Positions 49,363-60,110 are shown, counted from the first letter of the stretch. The stretch: 64,000 nt of DNA from Plazaster borealis (GCA_021014325.1 CM037463.1:3467001-3531000); one strand, 5' to 3'. Numbers and translations: made by a program. Notes: generated by a model not told the origin, from the letters alone.

Positions 49363-49515
49363 TTTATGTTGCAGACAGGAAAATGTATACTTCTGAAGAA
49401 GAAAAAAAGTTGTTAGGCCTAACGTTTTAGCTAGCTCAGAGTTAAACCACGTAACCACGTAATTTTGAGCACACGTACTCTCTCGCTCTAGGAAAGCGCC
49501 CTCTATCACAAAACC
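47749..49515. repeat. Segmental duplication, proximal copy (VPS4-like 5' end)
   Basis: This block matches pieces of 50225-55348 in the same order and orientation: the microexon region, the ATATTTTGGTTCC stretch, the CACTGAGGAAAAAA stretch, the AACCAGGTAACCATGGTAAC stretch, a tRNA-like SINE and the first coding exon. It ends near GAAAGCGCCCTCTATCACAAA. Confidence 0.8.
49180..49290 (+). repeat. tRNA-Asn-like SINE with an inserted 7-bp repeat (proximal duplicate)
   Basis: GGGCTAGATAGATCAGTTGT, then CCGGCATGACCGGCAAGTTG (the ACCGGCA unit is doubled) and GGTTCAAATCCCCTTCTGG. The same variant is at 55053-55165, which supports duplication of the whole segment rather than two insertions. Confidence 0.75.
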
Positions 49516-49659
49516 AGCTGAAGTGAGCACCGAATTTGGGCCCAGCTAGCACCGAATTTCTCCTCAGCACCAAATTTCAAAAATTCCGCTAAAGACCGTC
49601 ACTATAGTCATCACCATCAGAAATGTATCAACAACACAGACGGTATGTGCTACATACTA

Positions 49660-50220
49660 AGGTTGTGTCACCTTTAATTTATGAAATTTTAATATTTTTT
49701 TTCATAGATCTGTTGTTATATTCTTGGCCATATCTCCTGAGCGGAAAAATATTCTCAGGTCACTTATTAGCTCAGCCCAACTAATTAAAGATTGTCTCAA
49801 ATTAGCGCGTTTATAGCCACACAATGTAGAAAGTACGTAAACAAACCTAACTTTGACGAAATTTGTGTCACCTTTAATTTATGAAATTTTGAAATTTTTC
49901 TTCATAGATCTGTTTATTACATCCCTGGCCATATCTAGTGGGCGGAAAAATATTCTCAGGCTACTAATTAGGTTCGGTATGTTACCGTGTACTTTGCACA
50001 TTGTGTGGCTATCATGGTAAACACATACTAATTTGAGACAATCTTCCTGAGAATATTTTTCCGATTAGGAGATATCTCCATGGCTATGTTTTACGTACTT
50101 TGTACACTGTGTGGCTAGCAATGTAAATAATTGCTAATTTGAGACAATCTTAAATTAGTTGGGCTGAGCAATAGTGGCCTGAGAATATTTTTCCGCTCAG
50201 GAGATATGGCCAGGGATATA
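49660..50220. repeat. Direct and inverted repeats between the duplicate segments
   Basis: GGCCATATCTCCTGAGCGGA...AAATATTCTCAGG occurs at 49728-49760, again (variant) at 49928-49960, and inverted at 50046-50075 and 50178-50213. The stretch can fold on itself and separates the two copies of the segmental duplication. Confidence 0.7.
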
Positions 50221-50230
50221 ACACTCTTAC

Positions 50231-50243
50231 CATGATGCTGCTT
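50231..50243 (-). other. Second copy of VPS4-like 13-nt microexon
   Basis: Identical to the proposed microexon at 47755-47767, including the flanking TAG acceptor and GTAAGAG donor. It sits just outside the Penelope-like insertion in the distal duplicate. A transcript starting at 55234 could use either copy with the same reading frame; inclusion of both would shift the frame. Confidence 0.4.
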
Positions 50244-50364
50244 CTATGGTAGGTCGTCAAAACCATACAATGGGAAGATGATTACATCACATGAGGCATG
50301 TATCGGTATATGGAGAAAAACAAAATGTATTAAAGTTTGGACTTTATATATGAAATATTACATC

Positions 50365-52493
50365 AATTGTATCTGGGAATGGTAGCCCCACAGAGCGCAT
50401 TTCTGAGTTTGTTGATAGCTTTCTCAAACCCTTAGTCTGCCGTATTCCTTCCTTCATCAAGGATCGTAGGAGGTCCTGTTTTCAGGGCGTCCCTGAAATC
50501 GATGCAAATCTTTTACCTCTCTGCGCGCGATGTAAACAGTCCCTAGATACAATTTTTGTGCTTTGACTTGCCAAGCAAAGAGTCTCCTCCCTCTTGACCA
50601 AAACTAGAATTATGTGAGTCATCATTTTCTAACAGTCTGGAATGAGTCATATCATTTATTATTAATATCATTAAAATTTAAACATTGGCTTGGTGATTCA
50701 AATATCACTGTTTATTGATATGCTTTATTATAAATGTTAAGAAACATAAAAAGATTCAAAACTTTTTTAAAAAAAGATTTTTAAGCCAAGACTTATATTG
50801 ACACTTTTTTTTTTTTTTTTTTTTAAAAGTTTTTGCAATTAATTTTTAAAATTAAATAAAAATTTTGAATAAAATGAAGACAACTGCTGGCTATAGAGTC
50901 ATACACAACGTCTCACAGAACACTTGAAGTCACTGCAGATGTTTCTTCAAAGGAAGGTAATTAGGGCATCAGTTGATATATGGCATCATTATTTGTTTTT
51001 CAATTCAAAGAAAAAGGCATAGTACATCGAAAACGGGACATGGGAGGAGATACCAAAGACTTTCTCCACAAACTAGATGAGGTCAAGCACCAAATACCTG
51101 ACTCTGCCATTCTGGTTACTTTTGATGTTTCATCATTGTATACTAACATACCCCATCATGAAGGCATGAGTGCATGTGTCTCTGCCCTCAATGCTAGTAA
51201 ACAATCCCGCCCCTCAGTGAGACATATTAAGGAACTCATCAGCCACATTCTCATGAAGAATAATTTTTCATTTTCTGACAGGCATTTTCTACAGGTACAG
51301 GGTACTGCCATGGGTACCAAAATGGCACCCTCATATGCTAACTTATTCATGTCTCAGTTGGAGGACAGACTCCTGTCCTCTGCCCCCAACCGCCCACTAG
51401 TTTGGTGGAGATTTATTGATGATATTTTCTCCATCTGGTGTGGTGGCAAGGACAGCTTGGATGAGTTTATTGACCATATAAACTCATTTCACCCCACCAT
51501 AAAGTTCACTACCGAATACTCTCTCACAAGTGTGAATTTTCTAGATGTTACCATAACCAAATCCCCTAAAGGCATTGTCACGGATGTTTACAGTAAACCC
51601 ACCGACACCCACCAGTACCTTCTCTCCAACAGTTCCCACCCTAGTCACTGTAAGAAGGCAATTGCTTACAGTCAGGCCTTACGTATCAGACGTATCTGTT
51701 CCACAGATACCCTGTACAAGAGGCGCTCATCAGAGCTAAGGAAACACCTTGTATCTAGGGGCCACAGCGAACGCAGGGTCCAACTTGCAATCAACAGGGC
51801 TCTCAACGTACCTCGTCATACTCTGTTGACTAACACGGGAGCTAAAAAAGCTCCTACCAATAGAGTCGCCTTGGTCACCACCTTCCACCCCGAACTACCT
51901 AAACTTTCCTCAATCCTCAATAATAACATGACCATCCTTCACTCCTCCAACAGGTTACACTCAGCAATCCCTGAGGTCCCCATGGTTGCATTCCGCCGTC
52001 CTAAGAACCTGGGTGACATCCTAGTCAGGGCTAAACTTCCCCCAGGTACAGTCCGAACAGAACCCTCAACAGAAATACTGGGCTGTCACAAATGTACCCG
52101 TTCCAAATGTAGAACGTGTCTGTACATCAAGCCCTCACTTAAGGTAAAGAGTTATATCACTGGCTCTTCATACAACATCAAGACCGACTCCCAATGTAGC
52201 ACACCTAATGTAGTCTATGTCATATCATGTAAAAGATGTGGGCTATGTGGGAGAGACTAAGACCAAACTCAGTCTTCGCTTTGCGAATCATGTCTCTTCC
52301 ATTAAGACCAAGAAACCGTACCCAGTCTCTATCCACTTCAACAGCCCCAATCATAGTGTCAAGGATGTTGAACTTCTGGTGATTGAAGCTTGCAATGGTG
52401 ATGACACACACCGCAAGCATAGAGAATCACACTGGATTCACCAACTCAAGACAGTCCAACCCTTTGGACTAAACATAAACACTGGTGTTAAAT
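50365..52493 (+). pseudogene. Penelope-like reverse transcriptase/GIY-YIG ORF remnant
   Basis: The coding part runs from 50365 to about 50464, resumes at 51049 (DTKDFLHKLDEVK), continues to the frame break near 52240, and ends in the adjacent frame with the stop at 52493. The catalytic aspartates of RT (FDVSS and FIDDIF) are retained, as are the likely nuclease Arg (LSLRFANH) and Glu (HRESHW). The longest open frame (50980-52260, 426 codons) starts with 23 codons that belong to the inserted element, not to the retroelement. At the break, bases expected between CGL and YVGET are missing, so the tyrosine-glycine half of the motif is out of frame. Confidence 0.85.
50465..51048 (+). mobile_element. 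Unclassified insertion element, short copy (inside Penelope-like ORF)
   Basis: A 584-bp block begins CGTAGGAGGTCCTG and ends GACATGGGAGGA. It splits the codon run IKD/TKDFL of the retroelement, with GAT present on both sides. The same block occurs at 19486-20490 in unrelated surroundings, so it is a mobile unit. Relative to that copy it lacks two internal stretches of about 235 and 165 bp. The subterminal sequences GTCCTGTTTTC and, inverted, GTCCCGTTTTC may be terminal recognition sites. It encodes no recognisable protein. Confidence 0.65.
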
Positions 52494-53004
52494 AACTTCC
52501 CATTACCCTCCACTTCACTCCTGCCTGATAATTCATGTGTTGTATATATTCTGTAAATAAAGTGTAAATAAACACATTTTTTCTGTCAATAAGTTGTTTT
52601 TTATAAATTTCTTACTATAAATATCTCATGTAGTAACCTTTTTTTCCACAGGTCCCTCACACCTATTTTTAGTATCATCCTACCTTTGATCTTGCTATTC
52701 TTTAATTGACCTTTGTTAGTTGCATCATGATGCAACTTGCTCTCCAATCCTACCCTTTCATGTTTCCCTGCATTGTTATCGAACAATGCATTTACCACTT
52801 TTATGGTCCAGTAATCCATCCTTTCATACTATACATCCTTTGTCCTCACCACTTTACTCCTATTGGTTCATAGCCACCAATTGTTTCTGAAATAGAAACT
52901 TTGATTGGCTATAATTTTCCCGCTTCTTTCTGGATCCTTCCCTTAATCCCCTTTCCCCTCTCTTTTTCTATAAATGGATATGTATTTGTTTGTACTTGTT
53001 TTAT

Positions 53005-53045
53005 GCCTCTGAAGAAGGTCCGGTCTGGATCGAAAACTAAGGCCA
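53005..53045 (+). ncRNA. Hammerhead-ribozyme-like motif at 3' end of the Penelope-like element
   Basis: GCCT (53005-53008), the core CTGAAGA (53009-53015), a small hairpin (GGTCC 53017-53021 with GGATC 53027-53031), GAAA (53032-53035), then ACTA and AGGC (53040-53043), which pairs with the first GCCT. The order CUGANGA / stem II / GAAA / UH / stem I matches the minimal hammerheads known from Penelope-like elements, with stem III almost absent. One base (A53016) is unpaired next to stem II, so activity is uncertain. Confidence 0.55.
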
Positions 53046-53454
53046 TCTACCCTACTCATTATATTACATCCTATATATTTTGGTTCCTTTGTTATGTTTT
53101 TGTTATGCCAAGGTAATTGAAATATCATTAACCAATGACAGCATTGAAGTAAATGTGAAGGAATGAATTTAAGCCTTGGACTACATGTTGGGGTAAGGGT
53201 GGGGGCGGGGGGAGGTATATAACTTGAAGGGGCATGGGGGGGCTGATGCTGATGTACAATTCCTTTTGAGGAAAACAAAAAGCAACCCTAAAATACGAAA
53301 TAGGCCTACAACAAAATAAAAAACAAAAACACAGTGCTCAGGGGTCGTCTCTTTGAGAAAGATGCTATGGTATTGTCGGAGGATTTAATGTACATATATG
53401 TAAGGCCAGAGGTGGGAGTAAGTAGTCTCTCAAGAACAGCCCCTGATGACCTGG

Positions 53455-53641
53455 ACCAAACTTCATAAAGCTGCTTCAGCAGAAAATATTGAAAGAAAGT
53501 TGTCTGCTAAGCAAAAATGAGCAGGATACCAGTCACAGATGGTACATGCATGACATGGTTTTTTGGCTGGTAATGCTCTGTTTTGCAAACATAATTTTGT
53601 TGCGCTTAACTTCTTTTGTGCTTTTACATAAATTGGGCCTT
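53455..53641. mobile_element. Family A element, degraded (distal duplicate only)
   Basis: AAACTTCATAAAGCTGCTTC left, TTACATAAATTGGGCCTTG right, with the GATACCAGTCACAGATGGTA core. Absent from the proximal duplicate, so inserted afterwards or lost there. Confidence 0.6.
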
Positions 53642-55052
53642 GACATTAAGGTACAATTAAAACCATGAATTCTGGGATTAAGTTGAGAATTTATTATATA
53701 TTTTGGTCCCCTTCCTTTATTTTTGCCGAGATGCTGCCTATCTGATGATTGTAGATATTAATCGACTGATAAGTTCCCTACCATACAGGTAGGCGACTTT
53801 TGTTTTACTGCACTTTTACTATTTACCATTGGCAACTTTTGTCGTACAAGCTTAACACAACAAAAATAACACAAGCCTGAGCACAGAAACCATTTGTTAT
53901 TAAAGCTGTAGTTCTGTCCGATGTTCACCCTCCATACCCTCAAGCTTACAATGGTCGAAAAGAGAAAGATCGGATCTTTCCAATGATGGTAAAACAAAAC
54001 ATGGTTGCTTTTTATACGCAATCCCTTCAAATTGGAGTGGAAAGATCCGAAATGACAAACACCTACAGAGCGTTATATGATTGTGTACAAAAATGTGTTG
54101 AATTTACAGACAACACTGAGGAAAAAAGGATCAAGAACTTGGACATTTATTGGCTGATCTCAATGATTTTTAGATTAAAAGGGAATTCAATAAGTAGGGA
54201 CCTAAGAAATTTTGGTATTACTTATTTTGCTGTAAAACAATTCAAGGTGATAAAAGAGCTTGTAAAATTGGCTTTTGATGAAAATGTTCTGTAACGTAAA
54301 AATGTGTGCTTCTAGCTTGAGGTTGAGGAGCCTAACAATGCGTTCACCAGCGTGAGGGTTAATCAAGCATAGACATGTTTGGTTAAAATATAAAGTGAGT
54401 AAAAATAAATATCTGTAATTCATTTAAGTGTTACTATGGTAACAGCCAGGATTCGTAAAAGTTAATTTAATAGCGAAGGCTTAAATTAATGAAGTGGCAA
54501 GAAACAGGTAGAACTAAGTGGAAAGGAGAACAATTGACCTACTTTGAAATCATGCTTTCTATAAGGCACGATCAATAATTCAATAACACATGATGCAGGG
54601 AATTAACTCTTCACTCAAGAGTCAAGGCGAAATAAAATCATATATGGACAAAGTGCACAAGGACAAAAGGATCGTTTTTTAATTTTCCTATAAAGACCCA
54701 TTCACTTCAGTTGCATCAAATGTTTTAAAAGCGTTATAAAATTAGCAAACAACTCTGACTTGGGGGGGGGGGTAGTATCACTATCAACACACAGTGCCAG
54801 TAACCAGGTAACCATGGTAACACATGGTAACACAACAGTTGTTTAAATAGTATTTTTTGAGACTCAAGATCTGAGACTCGAGAGTGTGTTTGCTTAGTTA
54901 GCCTATACATGTAGTTTCATTCAGCTCCAGGACCAGGGTAGCAATTTTGCATGAGTGGCAACGTTTTTGTGCACACTTTGAATGCTTTGAGTAGCAACTG
55001 AAACCAGACTGGATAAAAAACAACGACATTGACAACAATGAGACTGCCAACA

Positions 55053-55165
55053 TTAGGGCTAGATAGATCAGTTGCTAGAGCACCGGCATGACCGGCAAGT
55101 TGATCCGGAGGTCGCAGGTTCAAATCCCCTTCTGGATTTTTCTTTTTTTCACCCCAAAATTAACA
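55053..55165 (+). repeat. tRNA-Asn-like SINE (distal duplicate)
   Basis: Counterpart of 49180-49290, with the same doubled ACCGGCA and a slightly better B box (GGTCGCAGGTTCAAATCC). Confidence 0.75.
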
Positions 55166-55209
55166 TCAATAATTTGTGAGAAGTTAAAATGGAAAAGATA
55201 GTAACATAC

Positions 55210-55234
55210 CCTGATATTGCTTGAGCAAACTCAT
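55210..55234 (-). other. Second copy of VPS4-like first coding exon
   Basis: This 25-nt stretch encodes MSLLKQYQ plus one base and is followed by a GTATGT donor. It is identical to the exon at 49338-49362. It lies in the distal copy of the segmental duplication and could act as an alternative first exon. The distal copy lacks about 30 bp found just upstream of the proximal exon, where a pyrimidine tract ending CTTCTTCAG resembles a splice acceptor. That may mean the proximal copy alone can receive an upstream 5'UTR exon. Confidence 0.5.
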
Positions 55235-55804
55235 TTTATGTTGCAAAAGTTGTTAGGCCTAACGTTTTAGCTAGCTCAGAGTCTAACCACGTAACCGACC
55301 ATCCATTTTGAGCACACTCTCTCACTCTCTAGGGAAGCGCCCTCTATCACAAATTTACTGCATGCACTGGTGACGCGTTGGCTAGTTATTTATTCACCAT
55401 GGAAACATAAATCACAAAAAATTTAAAATCAAACAAATACAAATAGGCCTAGTCAAATTTTCAACAATCACATAAAATAAAACAGACAAAAAGCTCTAGA
55501 GTAATATATAAATAGCAGACAATGCTTTTCAAATAAAAGAGAAGGCATAAAAAAGAGAACACAGTTAGCTAACAAACAAGCCAATGTCTCCCCTTCCAAT
55601 AATCTGGGAAAAGACCTGTTATTGTCTGACGGTTGTCGAGAGAAAGGGACCTTTCAACTAATATGTATTAACCGGAGGGTTTCTGATTCTTCCCGACCTG
55701 CTAAAAGTAACACTGGAGTGAAGAGGGTGATCATTAAATTTCAGATACAACGGTCAGGATTTTCTTGACTAGGTCAGCACCAACCATCCTGCTAAGCCCC
55801 GCCC

Positions 55805-56032
55805 ACTCTAAAAACCCCCGGGTCAGGATTGACCCTGATGCCAGACCCCTTTCCGGGTCAGGCTGACCCAGAAAATGGTTTTAAAAAATGGGATTTTCAC
55901 TCGGTTTCTGCGTCATTTTTAACCCATTTCTTGGTATTTTGACACAGATTCCGAGTTATACTGACCGCTAAATGGGTCAGACCCCAGTGGGACCTGGATC
56001 CGGGCCAATTCTGACCCTGAAATATTTAGAGT
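55805..56032. mobile_element. Inverted-repeat element (CTCTAAAAACCCCCGGGTCA end)
   Basis: Left CTCTAAA...CCGGGTCAGGATTGACCC; right GGGCCAATTCTGACCCTGAA...TTTAGAG. The GGGTCAG/CTGACCC motif is repeated internally. Confidence 0.75.
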
Positions 56033-56178
56033 AGCCAACAGATTTAATAATACGGTTGAATTGTCTGATGTTTTCAGAAGACAGTCCACTACCATACTAC
56101 ACTACAGAAAGATAAAACAGAATGAATAACCACCTGAAAACATCGATCCCTATGTACATTTAAGGGCCTACATTTTAA

Positions 56179-56546
56179 ATGCACTGTACACGTTTGGTAA
56201 TTACTCAAAATATATATTATCATAAAAACTGACTTGGTAACGAGCAACAGAGAGCTGTTGATATTATAAAACATTGTGAGAAACGACTCCCTCTGAAGTA
56301 ACGTACTTTTTGAGAAAGAGGTAACTTCTCACTAAAATAATAAAATACTTCTTGCAAGAAGCCTTTTATTCCTATCTGAAAGCACACAAATTTGTACAAC
56401 GAGGGTGTTTTTTCTTTCATCATTTTCTTGCAACTTCGATGACCAATTGAGCCCAAATTTTCACAGGCTTGTTATTTGATGCATATGTTGGAATACACCA
56501 AGCGAGAACACTGGTCTTTGACAATTACCAAACGTGTTCAGTGCCT
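56179..56546. mobile_element. Family B TTAA element, first of a tandem pair
   Basis: TTAA at 56175-56178 and 56547-56550; ends ATGCACTGTACACGTTTGG and AGGCACTGAACACGTTTGG (inverse). Confidence 0.85.
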
Positions 56547-56550
56547 TTAA

Positions 56551-56921
56551 AGGCAGTGTAATTTTGTTAACCACTCCACTGACCATAAAAAGCTTGCGTG
56601 GTAAAGAGCACTGGAGAGCTGTTGATTATAAAACATTGTTAGAAACGACCCATTTTGAAGTAACGTAGTTTTAGAGAAAGAGAAAATTGTTCACCCAAAT
56701 TTTGAATTTGAGGCTTCATGCATGAAGCCTTTCTCAGGCATCTGAAAGCACACAATTCTATGCAACAAGGGTGTTTTTTCTTTCATTATTTCCTTGCAGC
56801 TTCGATGACCAATTGAGCGCAAAATTTCCACAGGTTTGTTACTTTATGCATACTGTTGGGATACACCAAGTGAGGATAGGCCTACTGGTATTTGACAATT
56901 GCCAAAGGTATACCCTTGCCC
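56551..56921. mobile_element. Family B TTAA element, second of a tandem pair
   Basis: Starts directly after the TTAA that ends the previous element and ends before TTAA at 56922-56925. Diverged ends (AGGCAGTGTAATTTTG; inverted GGGCAAGGGTATACC). Confidence 0.75.
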
Positions 56922-57258
56922 TTAAATGATTTCATGCGCCTAAGAAAATACAAGCATTGATTACATTTTGCACTGACATTCCCAGTATTACACTTCTAAT
57001 TCAGTTTACAACATCAAAATCACCATTCATGATTATTTAAAGACTCTTGATTGCTTTTCTTTTTCCTGAAGTCAAATATGATTTCCTTACATCTAACCGC
57101 ATTGAGGGTAAGATAGTTGTCATTGCATCATGTTACAAAAAAATATTAATCACTCTCCCTAAAACACAGACATCATTGTTTGAAATTAAACCAACAAGAC
57201 AAGTATCATCTCCATATTATTTACAGAAAAACAGGAAGATGGGTCTGCACACATAAAA

Positions 57259-58950
57259 TCATCGGAACGAAAAAAGAAAGAAGAAAAAAGTGGGTGATAG
57301 AGCACCTCCATGTGGGGTACCACACGGTAACCTCAGATACAAAATTAGTGTCGAACTCTCTACTGTCGCCCATAGACTTGTGGACATGTCGTTAAATTTC
57401 TGGTGCGCTGATAGCGAAACGCCTCTCTCGCAACTATTTTGCGAGACTGCTGCTGCTCGCGCAAGAACTTCTGCTCTTGACCACCGGTAAATTGGACCGT
57501 AGTGGTGAGAGCAGTAATCTATCACCGCGACAGAAATTTTAACGACTTGTCCCCAATTCTACCGTCGCCCAGTCAGAAAATCCATAATCCGTGATTTATC
57601 CATCAACACATGACTTGTATGTATTAAATGCTGACGAGAAATCCAGAAAAAGAACTCTAACAAAAGATGCTGCAGTCTCAACGTTAACGTAAATATTTTG
57701 TAATAACAGTATCCTCCACACATCATTCTTCTCTTTCAGCAAACTGATTATAAATCGATACTAGCCTTGGTTTGTTACAAAAGCACATGCAAGAGAAACT
57801 GACTGGGTAAGTTAATAAATAATTTCAAAGGATGCTTTACCATTACCATCTTTATAAACAAGTAAGCTTTCGGATAAAAATTACACAATTCTTTTTCGTG
57901 GTCATTACCAAAGTAAATGTCCCTTCCTTTTAAAAGTTGACTGGGGTGGGTCCAAGTACCGCTCTAGTAATGTTTTCCTTGTTCAACCCAAAATTACTTA
58001 AAGGCACTGATGAACACGTTTGGAAATAATTGTCAAAGACCAGTGTTCTCACTTGGTGTATCCCAACATATGCATAAAATAACAAGCATGTGAAAATTTG
58101 GGCTCAATTTGTCATCGAAGTTGCAAGAAAATGATGAATGAAAAAACACCCTTTTTGTACAAATTTGTGTGCTTTCGGATAGGAATAAAAACTTCTTGCA
58201 AGAAGTTTTTATTATTTTAGTGAGAAATTACCTCTTTCTAAAAAACTACGTTACTTCAGAGGGAGTCGTTTCCTACAATGTTTTATGCTATCAACAGCTC
58301 TCCGTTGCTTGTTACCAAGTATAGTTTTTATGCTAATAATTGTTTTGAGTCATTACCAAACGTGTACGATACCTTTAATAATCTGCTCAAAACACTTAAT
58401 AGGAGTAGCTGTAAGTGATATACATGCAGGTATATAATCATTCATGACGACTGGTTTAGGTTGGGTATCGGAATGACATGACAGCAGAGAGTTTCCATAG
58501 CTTTGGGACTGCTTGGATATCCATGAGACCATTAAAATAAGCAATGAAAAACTGAGAAGTAGCCTATGAGTTCCCTAAATCAACATTGAGAATTTTACTG
58601 TAAATCCCATCTGGGCTAACTGCCTTGCAACATTTGACATTCTTGAGGGATTTTTCAACTTCAGGTGAGACTAACTCAATCCTGACCCCCTCCTTTACCG
58701 AATTCCTCACATGTCCTGATAAATTGTTCCTGGCTGATGTGAAATCTTGTTGTTCAAAACGAATGGAAAAGTTTTCTCAGGTCACCGGCAAGAGTTGTGT
58801 GATGGCATCCTCCGAATTGAGGACCCTAGCACGACTCCTTCCACAACCAGACATCCTTTTTAAACCGTTCCCATTTCCATCAACATTAATCGAAATCTAT
58901 GATTCAGTAGTACCAACGTCACGACGCCCGTGGGCCTAAGTGGCGTAACC
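57259..58950 (-). pseudogene. LINE (non-LTR) reverse-transcriptase relic with insertions
   Basis: On the minus strand, in order: EKSLKNVKCCKAVSPDGI (about 58650), FFIAYFNGLMDI and MNDYIPACISLTATPIKCFE (58540-58400), AASFVRVLFLDFSSAFNT (about 57690-57630) and LRLPCGTPHGGALSP (about 57330-57290). These correspond to the usual order of LINE RT motifs (PDG, SLT, LDFSSAFNT, GxPQGxxLSP). Stops and shifts break it. A family B element (58002-58374) and SINE-like DNA (57780-57997) separate the halves. Confidence 0.75.
58002..58374. mobile_element. Family B TTAA element inside the LINE relic
   Basis: TTAA at 57998-58001 and 58375-58378; ends AGGCACTGATGAACACG and AGGTATCGTACACGTTTGG (inverse). Confidence 0.85.
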
Positions 58951-59145
58951 GGGGAGGTGGGGGGGGAGGTCGGGGGAGCCTCCCTCCCAGCTCAGAACCC
59001 ACGCTCCCTTGTCCCCCTAATGAGATCGAAAAAATGCACAAATGAATGGTTCGATACATTAAATACCGGTAGCCCCCACCCCAAAAAAGTAAGTCTTTAC
59101 CCCTGCTCCCAAATGAAAATATCTAGTTATGCCACTGTTAGACCT
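58935..59145. mobile_element. hAT-like short element (GTGGCGTAAC ends)
   Basis: AAGTGGCGTAACCGGGGAGG left; GTTATGCCACTG right, with a G-rich to C-rich interior. Same end type as 9713-9792. Confidence 0.55.
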
Positions 59146-59589
59146 TTGTTCAAATTTTTAAAAAGGTAGGGGGCCTTCAGACACTTACTTTGGTAATGAC
59201 CCCGAAAAAGAATTGTGTAATATTTTATCCGAAAGCTTATAAATATGGTAATGGTAGAGCATCCTGTGAAAGTATTTTGTCTGAAATGCCCCCGTTGATT
59301 AGAAATCAATCAAAACATTAATCTGAGAAAGTGCACGAATCGTTTCTGTGTTTTCTGAAGGTTGGTGTCCGTTCGAGAAATTGCTGCAATAACCATTCTA
59401 TGAACTTACCTTTAAGTCCGTACCGCGAGCAGTGTACCATCCAATCGGAAGACACTTTACGACAAAAGGCCCACTCCTTATTTCATTTCATCCAATCGCG
59501 TGATTTTGATTACCATTTTTATGAATAATGTATTAGTTTATAAACATATTAGGCATAAACAAGTTTTTTAAAACAGCTTGTGAGACCTA

Positions 59590-60110
59590 CCATTGCAAGC
59601 AAGCAAGCAGAGTAGTAAATTTTACAATAATTTGGGGTTGAACAAAGAAAGATTGACTAAAGTGGGACTTGAACAGATCGTACAGGTTCAAGTCCCGCTC
59701 TTTCAGATCGCAGGTTCAAGTCCCGCTCTGCAGTTATTTGGGGTTGAACAAAGGAACAATATTTACCAGAGCTCTGGTAAATTTGTCTTTGTTCAACCCC
59801 AAATAACCCAGTCAGTTTCCCTTATGTTTTCTTACTTGATATTTGAAGTCGCATCCTCTTGAGCTGAGCCCCTCTGCTGCCGCTTCCCAGGTTGTATCGT
59901 AAACTTGGTTGTGATCCCTGGCTACACGTCAGTTACAGGTTGCATGGCTTCTGACTGGCACCCCCGAACGAAGATATTGACAAAATAAGGAGCCCGCCAA
60001 CACAGGGCTAGATAGCTCAGTTGGTAGAGCGCCGGCATATTAATCCAAAGGTCGAAGGTTCAAGTCCCGCTCTATTAGTTTTTTCTTTGTTAAACTTCCA
60101 AAATGATGTT
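59590..60110 (+). repeat. Cluster of tRNA-Asn-like SINE pieces
   Basis: Two B-box stretches in tandem at 59690-59730 (each GGTTCAAGTCCCGCTCT), then inverted TTGGGGTTGAACAAAG arms around 59745-59805, then a good SINE at 60008-60075 (GGGCTAGATAGCTCAGTTGG, GGTTCAAGTCCCGCTCT). Confidence 0.7.

Larger units (their letters stand above)
50365..53060 (+). mobile_element. Penelope-like retroelement, 5'-truncated, GIY-YIG type
   Basis: A 2696-bp insertion flanked by the 10-bp direct repeat ATATTACATC (50355-50364 and 53061-53070); the uninterrupted site is present once at about 47876-47885 in the sister duplicate. It starts inside reverse transcriptase (IVSGNGSPTERISEFVDSFL), so the 5' part is missing. 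Reverse-transcriptase motifs are FDVSSLYTNIPH, QGTAMGTKMAPSYANLF and RFIDDIFSIW. A Cys-rich linker (CHKCTRSKCRTC) and a GIY-YIG nuclease (VVYVISC...YVGETK, then RESHWIHQL) follow. It is inactive: truncated, interrupted by another element at 50465-51048, and frameshifted near 52240 inside the GIY-YIG motif. Confidence 0.9.
50225..55348. repeat. Segmental duplication, distal copy, interrupted by retroelement
   Basis: The same order of blocks as 47749-49515 but expanded by the Penelope-like insertion (50365-53060) and by extra sequence around 53340-54110 that includes an inverted-repeat element. It preserves duplicate VPS4-like exons at both ends. Confidence 0.8.

Noticed and set aside
51156..51350. 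Minus-strand open frame opposite the Penelope-like ORF
   Set aside because: A shadow of the reverse-transcriptase coding strand.
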